A stretch of DNA of 64,000 nt, from assembly GCF_014652355.1 (NCBI RefSeq), contig NZ_BMYQ01000010.1:62001-126000 (forward strand). The letters run 5' to 3'. This document shows positions 43,580 to 51,520 of this stretch, piece by piece. The position numbers and the translations under genes were made by a program. Numbering within the stretch: position 1 is the stretch's first letter; each line of letters opens with the position of its first letter. Origin of the DNA: Gemmobacter lanyuensis. Its GTDB lineage: Bacteria; Pseudomonadota; Alphaproteobacteria; Rhodobacterales; Rhodobacteraceae. The notes below the pieces were generated by a model, which had not been told where the DNA came from, searched no databases, and saw nothing but the letters and a program-made list of their open reading frames with translations.

Positions 43580-44569
43580 TCAGAGCGCCGCCTTGATCTT
43601 GTCAGCGACATCGGCAGGAACCCATTTCGTCCAGACGTCCGGCATGTTTGCGAGGAACCACTTGGCCCCCTCCTCGCCATTGGCCTGATTGTCCGTCATC
43701 CAGGCCATGACCTGGCTGACTTCAGCCTGGGTCCAAGAGCGCTTGCCAAGGTAGTCCTTGACCGCCGGATCCATAGCCTCGGCAAAGTCCTTGCTGGCAA
43801 GCGTCTTCACCTCGGCCGGCGCCCAGTAATTGGGCTTCGGATCCGGGCAATCCTGAACGCTGGTGCAGCGCGCCCACTCGGCCGCGTCATGCGCACCTTC
43901 GAGGCGGATCATCGGATACTTGACGAGCAGCGAGGTGGGCGCCCAGTAGGCAGCGATGAAGCCCTGCTTTTGCTCATAGGCCTTGGCGATCGCACCATCC
44001 AGCGCGGCAGCGGAACCCGAGGGAACCAGCGTGAAGCCCTTGTTGTCAAGGTCCAGCGCCTTGTAGAGCTGCGCGGTCACCACGGTGTCACCCCAGCCCT
44101 GCGGGCCTTGGATCACGCCGCCTTTCGAGGCATCTTCCGGGGCGGGGAACAGCTCGGGATGGGCGACGGCATCGTCGACCGTCTTGATTTCGGGATGGGC
44201 CTCAGCGACATAAGTCGGGATGTACCAGCCTGAAACCGTCCCATCCGAGATCGCGAGGCCAACTTCGGCTACGCGACCTTCGGCCTCGCCCTTGACATAG
44301 ACGCCACCCAGAAGACTGGGGGTGGTTTCCGAGGCAAGGTCCGGCTGGCCCTTTTCGATCATGGCGGTGATCGTCGGGACAGTATCGCCCGCCACGATCG
44401 ACGCGTTACAGCCATAGCCTGCATTCAGGATGATCTGGTCAACGTTGGACAGGGCTTCAGAGGATTGCCAGCTGAACGCGGCAATCGTGACATCACCACA
44501 TTCGGCGTAGACCGCGCTGCCGCCCAGCATGGATGCCGTGAAAGCAGCCGAAAGAAGCAGTTTCTTCAT
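43580..44569 (-). CDS. Glycine betaine-type periplasmic binding protein
   Basis: A 329-residue ProX/OpuAC-type binding protein with a 22-residue signal peptide (cleavage after AVYA). The mature sequence begins CGDVTIAAFSWQSSEALSNVDQIIL, and the aromatic residues in SGWYIPTYVAEAHPEI, VIQGPQGWGDT and AAYWAPTSLL fit a tryptophan/tyrosine cage for a quaternary ammonium group. Two cysteines in ARCTSVQDCP probably form a disulfide. It is first in the betaine-transport operon. Confidence 0.92.
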   Translation of the reverse strand: MKKLLLSAAFTASMLGGSAVYAECGDVTIAAFSWQSSEALSNVDQIILNAGYGCNASIVAGDTVPTITAMIEKGQPDLASETTPSLLGGVYVKGEAEGRVAEVGLAISDGTVSGWYIPTYVAEAHPEIKTVDDAVAHPELFPAPEDASKGGVIQGPQGWGDTVVTAQLYKALDLDNKGFTLVPSGSAAALDGAIAKAYEQKQGFIAAYWAPTSLLVKYPMIRLEGAHDAAEWARCTSVQDCPDPKPNYWAPAEVKTLASKDFAEAMDPAVKDYLGKRSWTQAEVSQVMAWMTDNQANGEEGAKWFLANMPDVWTKWVPADVADKIKAAL

Positions 44570-45014
44570 AGGGTTTCCTCCCGTTGATGTTTGTTTTTCT
44601 TGATAAACCGGTGCTGCCTTACGGCCTTGGGCGCCGGTTCTTTTGGCTTTTGGACACGATGCCCTGCTTGCTACGACTTCCGTCCACTTCGCGTTCGAAG
44701 ACGGCTGAAGACATATCAAACAGCAGACTACGCAAGATCAGGGGTGGGCGGCGTGGCCAGATCCTTGCCGGCCCTTGTGACGTGGAGCACCCGAATCAAA
44801 CATATCCCCGTAAACCTTATCGTATACTATTATTGATTCAAGTATTCTTTTTGGCAATCAGGCATCTCCAGGTGCCGGTCTACACATGGCAATCATGTGC
44901 CTAAACAGCCCCACGGCACGCAGGCGGCATGAGCCGCCTGCCACGAGGAGCAACAGGCGTGCAGGGGCGGTGCCCACAGGGCCCGTCCGCCTGAAAACGA
45001 CAGCTTGTTAGGTG
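44570..45014. other. Intergenic region: betaine operon promoter and kinase operon end
   Basis: No gene is supported. The AT-rich part near 44795-44860 should hold the promoter for the betaine-transport genes. A CACATG/CATGTG inverted repeat with 5-base loop lies at 44883-44899, a possible operator. A strong hairpin at 44920-44941 is listed separately. Both flanking genes are on the minus strand. Confidence 0.55.
44920..44941 (-). terminator. Hairpin downstream of the kinase operon
   Basis: A 9-bp perfect stem GCAGGCGGC/GCCGCCTGC and 4-base loop, 74 bp past the kinase stop. No U tract follows, so it may act as a Rho-independent terminator only weakly, or protect the mRNA end. Confidence 0.4.
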
Positions 45015-46532
45015 TCAGCCGCGCCGAAAGACTGGGGTCAGTTCCGCCGTCAATTGGCGGTATTCGGCGAGCATGGATGTATAGAGATCTTTGCGCGCGG
45101 GATCGGGGGCATAGGTCCGCTCCGCTTCGGCCAGTCGTGTTGCAGTGTCTTCTACCGAGGTCCAGATTTTTGCGGCCACCCCCGCCAGAATGGCGGCACC
45201 AAGGCAGGCGGCGTAATCGGTGGTCTTCATGGTCCGGAGGGAAAGGCCCGCGGCATCGGCCTTGATCTGGCACCAGACCGGGCTTTTGGCACCGCCGCTG
45301 AGCGCGCGGATTTCGTCGACCTCGACGCCAAGGGCGCGCGTGGCCTCGATCATGCGCAAAAGAACCATGGTCACCCCTTCCATGATGCCACGGGCAAAGT
45401 GATCCTTGCCATGCGCCAGGGTCACATTCAGGAACACCGCCTTGGCATGGCTGTCGCTGTCGGGCGGACCGGACCCCTGCAGGTGGGGCAGGACGCGCAG
45501 GCCATCGGCCCCCGGCGGCGTGCGTGCGACAGCGGCATCGATGGCAGCATAGGCATTGGGGCCGCCTGCCGCCTCCTGCGCCATTTCGGCCGCACAGAAC
45601 GTGTCACGGAACCAGCGGATTGCCATGCCGCCAGTCGAAAAGGCGTGGATCATATACATCCCGGGCAGGCCCGAAGCGAAGCAGGGCATCTGGCCCGAAG
45701 GGTCGATGACCGGGCGATCCGCCATGGCGACCGAGGTCAACGCGGCGCCGGTGCTTTCCGAGAAGATCCCGGGCCGGACATTGCCCACCCCGATGGCACC
45801 GCAGGCCTGATCCAGCGCCCCAAGACAGATCAGCGTATCAGGGCCAAGTCCGAAGGCCGCCGCTGCCTCGGCCGTGATGCGCCCCACAGCCGAACCGGGC
45901 TGCCGGATCTCTGGCAGCTGGGCTTCGGCTATACCCAGAAGGTCCAGCATTTGCGGCCAATAACGGCGGGTATTGATATCCCAGAGCATCGTCGAACAAA
46001 GAAGACTGTCCTCCGACACGAGCTGTCCGGTCAAAAGCTGGATGAAGTAATCCTCGATCAGCGCAAACTTCGCTGTCGCCGCGAAAGCTTCCGGCTCGTT
46101 TTCCTTCAGCCAGAGGATCTTCGATGCCGGCCACAGCGCCGACATGCCAACCTGGCCGGTCGTGCGGTGGATCAGCTCCCGGCCAAGCTGCGCCTCGATC
46201 CGCTCGGCCTGGGCATTGGCGCGGGTGTCCATCCAGACGATGGCATTGCGCAGCGGTTCACCCGTGTCGTCCAGCAGGAAAAGTGTCTCGCCCTGCGCCG
46301 AGATCCCGAGCGAGACGATGGCATCACGGTCTACGCCCGCGTCCTGAATCGCCCCGGCGACCGCTGCCTTGAAGGCAGCGACATAGGTGGGCGCATCCAG
46401 CTCCACGATCCCGGAGCTGGGGGTCAGAAGATCATATTCCTGCGTGTGGCTGCCCGAAAGCCGCCCGTCCGCATCGAAGATCGCCGCCTTGATGGCGGTG
46501 GTCCCGATGTCGATGCCGATGACATGCGCCAT
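45015..46532 (-). CDS. FGGY-family carbohydrate kinase (xylulokinase-like)
   Basis: A 505-residue two-domain sugar kinase. ATP/phosphate motif IGIDIGTTAIKAAIFDADG near the start, the substrate-domain segments SALWPASKILWLKENEP and DYFIQLLTGQ, and the nucleotide-binding LSGGAKSPVWCQIKAD near 408-423 are all present. It phosphorylates a keto sugar, polyol or similar compound with ATP. It is the last gene of a five-gene minus-strand operon behind the cupin gene (2 bp apart). Xylulokinase is the closest common family name, but the neighbours do not include xylose isomerase, so another sugar is likely. Confidence 0.85.
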   Translation of the reverse strand: MAHVIGIDIGTTAIKAAIFDADGRLSGSHTQEYDLLTPSSGIVELDAPTYVAAFKAAVAGAIQDAGVDRDAIVSLGISAQGETLFLLDDTGEPLRNAIVWMDTRANAQAERIEAQLGRELIHRTTGQVGMSALWPASKILWLKENEPEAFAATAKFALIEDYFIQLLTGQLVSEDSLLCSTMLWDINTRRYWPQMLDLLGIAEAQLPEIRQPGSAVGRITAEAAAAFGLGPDTLICLGALDQACGAIGVGNVRPGIFSESTGAALTSVAMADRPVIDPSGQMPCFASGLPGMYMIHAFSTGGMAIRWFRDTFCAAEMAQEAAGGPNAYAAIDAAVARTPPGADGLRVLPHLQGSGPPDSDSHAKAVFLNVTLAHGKDHFARGIMEGVTMVLLRMIEATRALGVEVDEIRALSGGAKSPVWCQIKADAAGLSLRTMKTTDYAACLGAAILAGVAAKIWTSVEDTATRLAEAERTYAPDPARKDLYTSMLAEYRQLTAELTPVFRRG

Positions 46533-46534
46533 GA

Positions 46535-46888
46535 TCAGAACTCGCTCGGTGCAAGGCTGAAGGAGATCAGCGCGACATCCAGCCCGATATTGGTGAGCTG
46601 ATGCGGGATCGTCGGCGGAACGAAGACGGCATCGCCCGGGTTCATCTCGTGATAGACCTCGCCTACCCGCAGAAGGACATTGCCCTTCACGCAGAAGAAC
46701 ACCTCATGGCTGTTGGGGTGGCCCGGATCGACCGCCCCCGTCTGGCCGGGGTTCAGCTGCGAGGTGCCGAAGGTCAGCTGTTCGGATTTGAAGTAGAACC
46801 GAACGACCTCCGGCCCCTCCATGATGATCCGGGCATCGGATTGGTGCTTCAGCTCGCTGGTCATCGTCGTCTTGAGTTCGCTGGTCAT
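46535..46888 (-). CDS. Small cupin-domain protein
   Basis: A 117-residue single-domain cupin. Cupin motif 1 is HPNSHEVFFCVKGNVLLRVG (about 58-77) and motif 2 is PGDAVFVPPTIPHQLTN (about 84-100), with the His/Glu metal ligands. The N-terminus is MTSELKTTMTSELK, a DNA-level repeat that supplies two candidate starts 24 bp apart (46888 and 46864); the first has GGAG nearby. It may be an isomerase, lyase or sensor for an operon intermediate. Function unknown. Confidence 0.75.
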   Translation of the reverse strand: MTSELKTTMTSELKHQSDARIIMEGPEVVRFYFKSEQLTFGTSQLNPGQTGAVDPGHPNSHEVFFCVKGNVLLRVGEVYHEMNPGDAVFVPPTIPHQLTNIGLDVALISFSLAPSEF

Positions 46889-46902
46889 GGGGGTCTCCAG
46901 GG

Positions 46903-47574
46903 TCAGATGTCGGCCATCGCGGCCAGGACGGCTTGCAGGTTGGTGCGGAAGTCTGCACCCGGTAGGAAGCGCCCCTCAAAGAGCGCGCTGCCCATGGTGA
47001 AAGCAAAAGGATTGATTTCGTTGACGATCTCCAGCCGCTCACGGCTTGAGATGCTGCCTGCGATGATCACCGGCAGATCCGTGGCCGCCACCACCGCCTT
47101 GGCCAGCGCCACGGGCTCTCCGCCCGCGTGGCGCCAAGCCACGAGGTCGAGGCCATGGACGCGCCCTTCAAGGGCCGTGGCGGCGGCGACGATCTCGTCA
47201 ATTGATCCGCGCAGGGTGACGGGGCTTCCGTCCACATCACCGAAGAAGGGGAAATAGCGGATGGGCTTGTCAGCGAGGTACTCTGCCACCGACGGATAGA
47301 ACAGCGTCCCCGTCAGGTAGTCAAAGCCGAGCTCGACCGCCATCCGGGCGTTTTCGAGGCAGGAGGCCTCGTTATAGGTCACCACCTCAAGCACCGTGGT
47401 CTTGCCATGCGACTTCATCAGCGCAACCAGTTCGCGCGTGGCGTCCGGCGTGATGCCCACGTTCTTGAAGCCCCAGAAGGTGACGGGCAAGTCGGCCGAG
47501 GCCAGAAAGACCTCACGTGCATCGGCGACGGTCACGTCGTTCAGCGTCAGCATGACGATCAAATTGGATTTCAT
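46903..47574 (-). CDS. TIM-barrel-like protein of unknown function
   Basis: A 223-residue protein that I cannot place in a named family. It alternates beta strands and helices: LIVMLTLNDVTVADA, VTFWGFKNVGI, TTVLEVVTYNE, FDYLTGTLFYPSVAEYL, GLDLVAWRHAG and PVIIAGSISSRERLEIVNEINPFAFTMGSALFEGRF. The last two segments look like the phosphate-binding end of a barrel such as HisA/HisF or NanE. It lies between the FAD oxidase and cupin genes, so a role as isomerase or lyase acting on a phosphorylated intermediate is possible. Confidence 0.65.
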   Translation of the reverse strand: MKSNLIVMLTLNDVTVADAREVFLASADLPVTFWGFKNVGITPDATRELVALMKSHGKTTVLEVVTYNEASCLENARMAVELGFDYLTGTLFYPSVAEYLADKPIRYFPFFGDVDGSPVTLRGSIDEIVAAATALEGRVHGLDLVAWRHAGGEPVALAKAVVAATDLPVIIAGSISSRERLEIVNEINPFAFTMGSALFEGRFLPGADFRTNLQAVLAAMADI

Positions 47575-47592
47575 GATCTCTCCAGTTTGGGG

Positions 47593-48915
47593 CTAGCCTT
47601 CTCGGCCCGCCCGGAATTCCTGCCAGCGGATGACGGCAGAGGCGCCGATCGTGGTGAAAGGTTCGGGCGGCAGCCGGTTCGGCCCCGGCACGGCCATGAA
47701 GGCACGCAAGGCCTCGGACGGCTGCCCGGTGGCAAGGTCCACCGCCATGATGCCCGCCAGGGTGCTTTTCACCGTTCCAAGCCCGTTCTCGCAGCATGCC
47801 GAAAAGAGCCCCTCTTCGACCTCTCCGAAGGCGGGGGCATGGTTGCGGCTCAGGCACAGCCGGCCACCCCAGGTATGCTCGAACGCCAGCCCCGCCAGAT
47901 CGGGAAAGCGCGCCGCAAAGCCCTTGCGATGGGACCGCGCAAAGCGGTCGAGCGCGGCCTGGCTGGTCTCGAGGCTGGGATTGCAGCTGAACCGGCTGCG
48001 AAACACGATGCGCGAAGCCCGGCCATCGGTCACCTTGCGCACCGTGGCCCCCATCGGATCGGCAGGCAGCAGCGCCCAGCGGTCACGCCCGGCCTGCCCT
48101 TCGAAGGCGGCTGTCATCGAGGCATAGGTAAAGACATGCAGCAGCCGCCCCCGGAAAAAGCCGAAGTTCTGGATATGGCCATTGACCGCCAGAATGACCT
48201 TGGGTGCCGAAACCGTGCCCCCCGGCGTCCGCGCGCGCCAGACGGGCCCGGCGCGGGTCAGCTCCACTACCGGGCTGTCTTCGTAAATCTGGACCGCGGG
48301 GCGCAATCCGGCCGCATAGGCATGGACGAAGCGCGCCGGGTCGATCAGCACCGTCCCCCCGGTGTAAAAGCCGCTGCGGTAATAGGTGCTGCCGGTCAGA
48401 TCGCGCATCTGGACGGCATCCAGAATCTCATAGGCTTCGCCGATCTCGGAAAGGCCTCGGGCGAAGGCGGCGTTCTGCGCTTCCCCGTTTTCACTGGCGG
48501 CGGCGTTGATCTTGCCGCAGGGATCGAAGACATGCGGGGCCATGCCATAGTCCTCGGCCGCCCCACGGGAATAGTCGATGGCGAGCCGGTTCAGCGCCAT
48601 CTCGGCCCGGATCTCGGCCGCGTTGCCCGTCGCATATCCCCCGGTCGAGACATTGTGCGGCACGTCGATCATATAGCCGGAGTTGCGCCCCGCGGGCCCC
48701 AGCGCCAGCCGTGTCGCATCCAGCATCACGATCCGGGCGCCGGGGCAGCGCTGCGTCAGCCGCCGCGCCGCAGCCAAGCCGCCAAAGCCCGCGCCGACGA
48801 TCAGCCAATCGGCGGCCACATCCTGCGACAGCTTCTCTGGTGGAAAGGCGCGCTCGGCGAGCGCCTCCCACCCCGATCGCGCCATATCGACCGGCAGCTT
48901 GCGGACGGTGACCAT
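47593..48915 (-). CDS. FAD-dependent oxidoreductase (DAO family, OrdL/PuuB-like)
   Basis: A 440-residue flavoprotein. LIVGAGFGGLAAARRL near 38-53 is the FAD motif, GPAGRNSGYMIDVPHN is the GRNSG-type loop of OrdL-like oxidases, and CCENGLGTVKSTLAGIMAVDLATG near the C-terminus completes FAD binding. It probably oxidises an amine or amino acid. It lies 3 bp after the DapA-like gene and 18 bp before the TIM-barrel gene, so it is part of the five-gene operon. Confidence 0.83.
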   Translation of the reverse strand: MVTVRKLPVDMARSGWEALAERAFPPEKLSQDVAADWLIVGAGFGGLAAARRLTQRCPGARIVMLDATRLALGPAGRNSGYMIDVPHNVSTGGYATGNAAEIRAEMALNRLAIDYSRGAAEDYGMAPHVFDPCGKINAAASENGEAQNAAFARGLSEIGEAYEILDAVQMRDLTGSTYYRSGFYTGGTVLIDPARFVHAYAAGLRPAVQIYEDSPVVELTRAGPVWRARTPGGTVSAPKVILAVNGHIQNFGFFRGRLLHVFTYASMTAAFEGQAGRDRWALLPADPMGATVRKVTDGRASRIVFRSRFSCNPSLETSQAALDRFARSHRKGFAARFPDLAGLAFEHTWGGRLCLSRNHAPAFGEVEEGLFSACCENGLGTVKSTLAGIMAVDLATGQPSEALRAFMAVPGPNRLPPEPFTTIGASAVIRWQEFRAGREG

Positions 48916-48918
48916 GGG

Positions 48919-49836
48919 TTAGGCCTTCTTCGGCCAGGTCGCCAGCACCTGCGCGACATCGGCCCTAAGCTTGGTGACCACCGCCTCGAAACGGGCGCCT
49001 TCTTCCTCGGTCAGGGCGCTCAGCGGCTTGCGGGCATAGCCGGCGGGCAGGCCGATCATCCGGCAGCCGTGCTTGATCTTGGGGACGAACTTTCCGTCCG
49101 TCTCCAGCAGATCCATCAACGGCATCATCGCCCCCATCAGGGCGCGGCCCTTGGCAAAGTCATTCTCGACGACGCAGGCCTGCCACAACGCAATATTCTC
49201 GGCAGGCAGGAAGTTCGCCGGCCCGCAGACCCAGCTGCGCGCGCCCCAAGCAAAGAACTCCAGCGCCTGATCATCCCAGCCGCAGGACAGCGCAATATTG
49301 GGGAACTTCAGCGCCAGAAGGTGGATGCTGTCGGTCGACCCCGTGCTTTCCTTGATCCCCTTGAAGTTCGTGGATTCGCTGACGCGGCGGAAGAAATGCT
49401 CGCCCATCTGGACGCCCATCCGCACCGGATAGTTATAGAGCATGATCGGCAGCCCCGCCGCCTGATCGACGGTCAGCGCATGGACCGCATTTTCCTCTTC
49501 AGTGGGCATCGCATAGGGGGGCGAGGTCACGAGGATCGAATCTGCCCCGATCTCGCGCGCGTGTTTGGCGTAGGTCACCGAATCCTCGGTGCGGATCGAC
49601 CCCGTGCCCACCATCATCGGCAGGCGGTTGCCAATCACCTTGCGGGCGAAGGCCGCGATCTCGAACCGCTCCTGCATGCTCTGGGCGTAATATTCGCCGG
49701 TCGAGCCCGCGATGATGATGCCATGCACCCCCGCCGCGATCTGCGCCTCGAGGATCTCCGCATAGGCCTTGTAATCCACCGCGCCATCCGCACCATAGGG
49801 TGTCATGACAGGGGTCTGAATGCCGTCAAAAAACAT
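48919..49836 (-). CDS. DapA-family lyase (dihydrodipicolinate synthase-like)
   Basis: A 305-residue class I aldolase/dehydratase. GIIIAGSTGEYYAQS near 44-58 is the pyruvate-binding loop, YNYPVRMG gives the catalytic Tyr near 140 and KGIKESTGSTDS the Schiff-base Lys near 167. Such enzymes make or break a C-C bond next to a keto acid, or dehydrate/deaminate it. ATG 49836 lies 6 bases after GGAG and fits family N-termini (MFFDGIQTPVMTP); the ATG 4 codons upstream is possible. First gene of the five-gene operon and divergent from a GntR gene. It is not likely to serve lysine synthesis. Confidence 0.85.
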   Translation of the reverse strand: MFFDGIQTPVMTPYGADGAVDYKAYAEILEAQIAAGVHGIIIAGSTGEYYAQSMQERFEIAAFARKVIGNRLPMMVGTGSIRTEDSVTYAKHAREIGADSILVTSPPYAMPTEEENAVHALTVDQAAGLPIMLYNYPVRMGVQMGEHFFRRVSESTNFKGIKESTGSTDSIHLLALKFPNIALSCGWDDQALEFFAWGARSWVCGPANFLPAENIALWQACVVENDFAKGRALMGAMMPLMDLLETDGKFVPKIKHGCRMIGLPAGYARKPLSALTEEEGARFEAVVTKLRADVAQVLATWPKKA

Positions 49837-49972
49837 CCAATGCTCCATTGTGATTGATCGAGCCCGCTGGTCTCGTGACAAACCTTCCCCGATCATGCAG
49901 GCAGCACTGCTTGCATGGCTGGGAACGACGCCCGAATCATTTACCGCGGGTGGCGATAGGGGCATTATAACA

Positions 49973-49996
49973 AATGTCGAAACTCAGTCGAACATT
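49973..49996. promoter_or_regulatory. Candidate GntR operator in the divergent region
   Basis: AATGTCGA and TCGAACATT form an inverted repeat with one extra A and a 7-base spacer, close to the GntR start at 50020. A second near-palindrome CATT-N6-AATG overlaps it at 49963-49976. Assignment is by position. Confidence 0.35.
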
Positions 49997-50019
49997 ATTA
50001 TGATGAAGAAGGTGCGCCG

Positions 50020-50724
50020 ATGAAGACTGCTGAAACCGACACACAGGAGCCGGGCGCGAAGAAGAAAGCTTCGCTGGCCGATATTCTGCGACGGCGCATT
50101 CTGACGATGGACATGGAACCCGGCGCGATTATTGACGAGGTCGCCATCGGCGAGGAATTCGGTCTCTCGCGTTCGCCCGTGCGGGAACAACTGCGCCAGA
50201 TGGCGGGGGAAGGCTATGTCGAGCTGGAACCGAACCGCCCCCCCCGCGTGACGGGGATGAGCTATCATGCCCTGCGGGAATTCTATCTGGTCGGCCCGAT
50301 GATCTACATTGCAACGACCCGGCTTGCGGCGGAAAAGGCGACGCCCGCCGATGTGGCGCGACTGCGGCGCGTGCAGGCCGATTTCCGCAAGGCGATTGCC
50401 GAAAAGGATGTCGAAGAACGCGTCGTGGCAAACAACGAATTCCACCTGCAGATCGGCGTGATCGCCCGCAATGACTATCTTCTGCCCAGCCTGCGGCGGC
50501 TTTTGATCGACAATGGGCGGATCGGGCGGACCTTCTTCCGCAACAGCCCCGAAGCGATGGGGCAGAGCGATTCCGCCTGCGAACACCACGACCAGATCAT
50601 CGACGCCATCGAACGGCACGATCCGAATGCCGCCGAAAGCGTGATCCGCGCGCATTTTGAACTGTCACGCAAGGACATGGCCGATTACGCCGTGCCCGAG
50701 GGCATGAACCTCGCGCCGCTGTGA
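50020..50724 (+). CDS. GntR-family (FadR subgroup) regulator 1
   Basis: A 234-residue regulator. The winged helix covers about residues 18-85 (ILRRRILTMDMEPGAIIDEVAIGEEFGLSRSPVREQLRQMAGEGYVEL region), then an FCD helical effector domain with metal-type residues NNEFHLQIG and CEHHDQIIDAIERHD. It is divergent from the five-gene kinase operon and is its likely regulator. The start is a compromise: AAGAAGG lies 7 bases upstream. Its stop is only 3 bp from the stop of the convergent second GntR gene. Confidence 0.87.
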   Translation: MKTAETDTQEPGAKKKASLADILRRRILTMDMEPGAIIDEVAIGEEFGLSRSPVREQLRQMAGEGYVELEPNRPPRVTGMSYHALREFYLVGPMIYIATTRLAAEKATPADVARLRRVQADFRKAIAEKDVEERVVANNEFHLQIGVIARNDYLLPSLRRLLIDNGRIGRTFFRNSPEAMGQSDSACEHHDQIIDAIERHDPNAAESVIRAHFELSRKDMADYAVPEGMNLAPL

Positions 50725-50727
50725 CCG

Positions 50728-51381
50728 TCAGGTATTGCGGCGGATCAGCTTGGCGGCAGTTTCCTTGCGTGTGGTCTGGATGTGCTGACGCAGAAGGCTG
50801 ACCGCCTTCTGCGTGTCATGGGCGATGCAGGCCTCGAGGATCGCGGTATGTTCTGCATGCGGGCGTTCCAGCCCGGTGGTTTCCGTGACCAACAGGCGCA
50901 TGACGGGGCCGATGCGTGCGCGCAGATCGTCGATCATCTGCAACAGGGGCGCATTGCCGCAGGGTTCATAAAGCACTTGGTGGAAGCGGAGGTTGAGCGC
51001 GCTCCAGGCCTCGACCGTCTTTTTCTGTCCATAGGAATTTATGATCTCGCGCGCTGCGGCGATGTCGCTGTCGATCATCTGCGGCACCGCCAGTTCCAGT
51101 GCCTTGCATTCCAGTGCTTCGCGGATGTCGAGAAGGTTCAGCACCTCTTGCGCCGAAAGCTCGCGCACGATGGCGCCCTTGTTCTTGCGGAACAGGACGA
51201 AACCATCGACCTCCAGCCGCAACAGGGCCTCGCGCACGGGGATCTTGCTGACGCCGTGCTGGCGGGCGATCTCATCTTGGCGCAGGGGTTCACCGGGGGC
51301 CAGTTCCCCCGCGATGATCGCCGACTTCAGCGCATTGTAGACCGGATCTGCGGTCAGCTGTTCGTCTTTCATCTCGTTCAT
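50728..51381 (-). CDS. GntR-family (FadR subgroup) regulator 2
   Basis: A 217-residue regulator: winged helix DPVYNALKSAIIAGELAPGEPLRQDEIARQHGVSKIPVREALLRLEVDGF region (about 10-60), then an FCD domain ending HTAILEACIAHDTQKAVSLLRQHI. ATG 51381 is chosen over a codon 3 later; no strong ribosome binding site marks either. It is 139 bp downstream of an FAD oxidase gene on the same strand and may be cotranscribed with that operon, regulating it. Convergent with regulator 1, leaving just 3 bp between the two stop codons. Confidence 0.85.
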   Translation of the reverse strand: MNEMKDEQLTADPVYNALKSAIIAGELAPGEPLRQDEIARQHGVSKIPVREALLRLEVDGFVLFRKNKGAIVRELSAQEVLNLLDIREALECKALELAVPQMIDSDIAAAREIINSYGQKKTVEAWSALNLRFHQVLYEPCGNAPLLQMIDDLRARIGPVMRLLVTETTGLERPHAEHTAILEACIAHDTQKAVSLLRQHIQTTRKETAAKLIRRNT

Positions 51382-51520
51382 CTCTGACGCCCCATGACTT
51401 GATCGTAGCCGATCCCTCCCCAAGAGATGCAATCATCGGCGCTTGGCCGTCAACATGCATCGCGGGGGGCGGCCCCTTCTGCACCGGGAGCATATCGTGC
51501 AGAAGGGACCGGTCGCCGCT

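Noticed and set aside
45012-46601. 529-codon plus-strand reading frame
   Set aside because: Antisense to the FGGY kinase; composition is shadow-like and the kinase motifs on the other strand are unambiguous.
47407-49857. 816-codon plus-strand reading frame
   Set aside because: It runs antisense to the FAD oxidase and DapA-like genes, whose minus-strand frames have clear family motifs. The plus-strand translation is rich in Arg, Gly and His with no domain, typical of a GC-rich shadow frame.
50000-50023. Seven-codon mini-frame whose TGA overlaps the GntR start
   Set aside because: It could be a coupled leader peptide, but no ribosome binding site precedes its ATGs, so it is probably chance.
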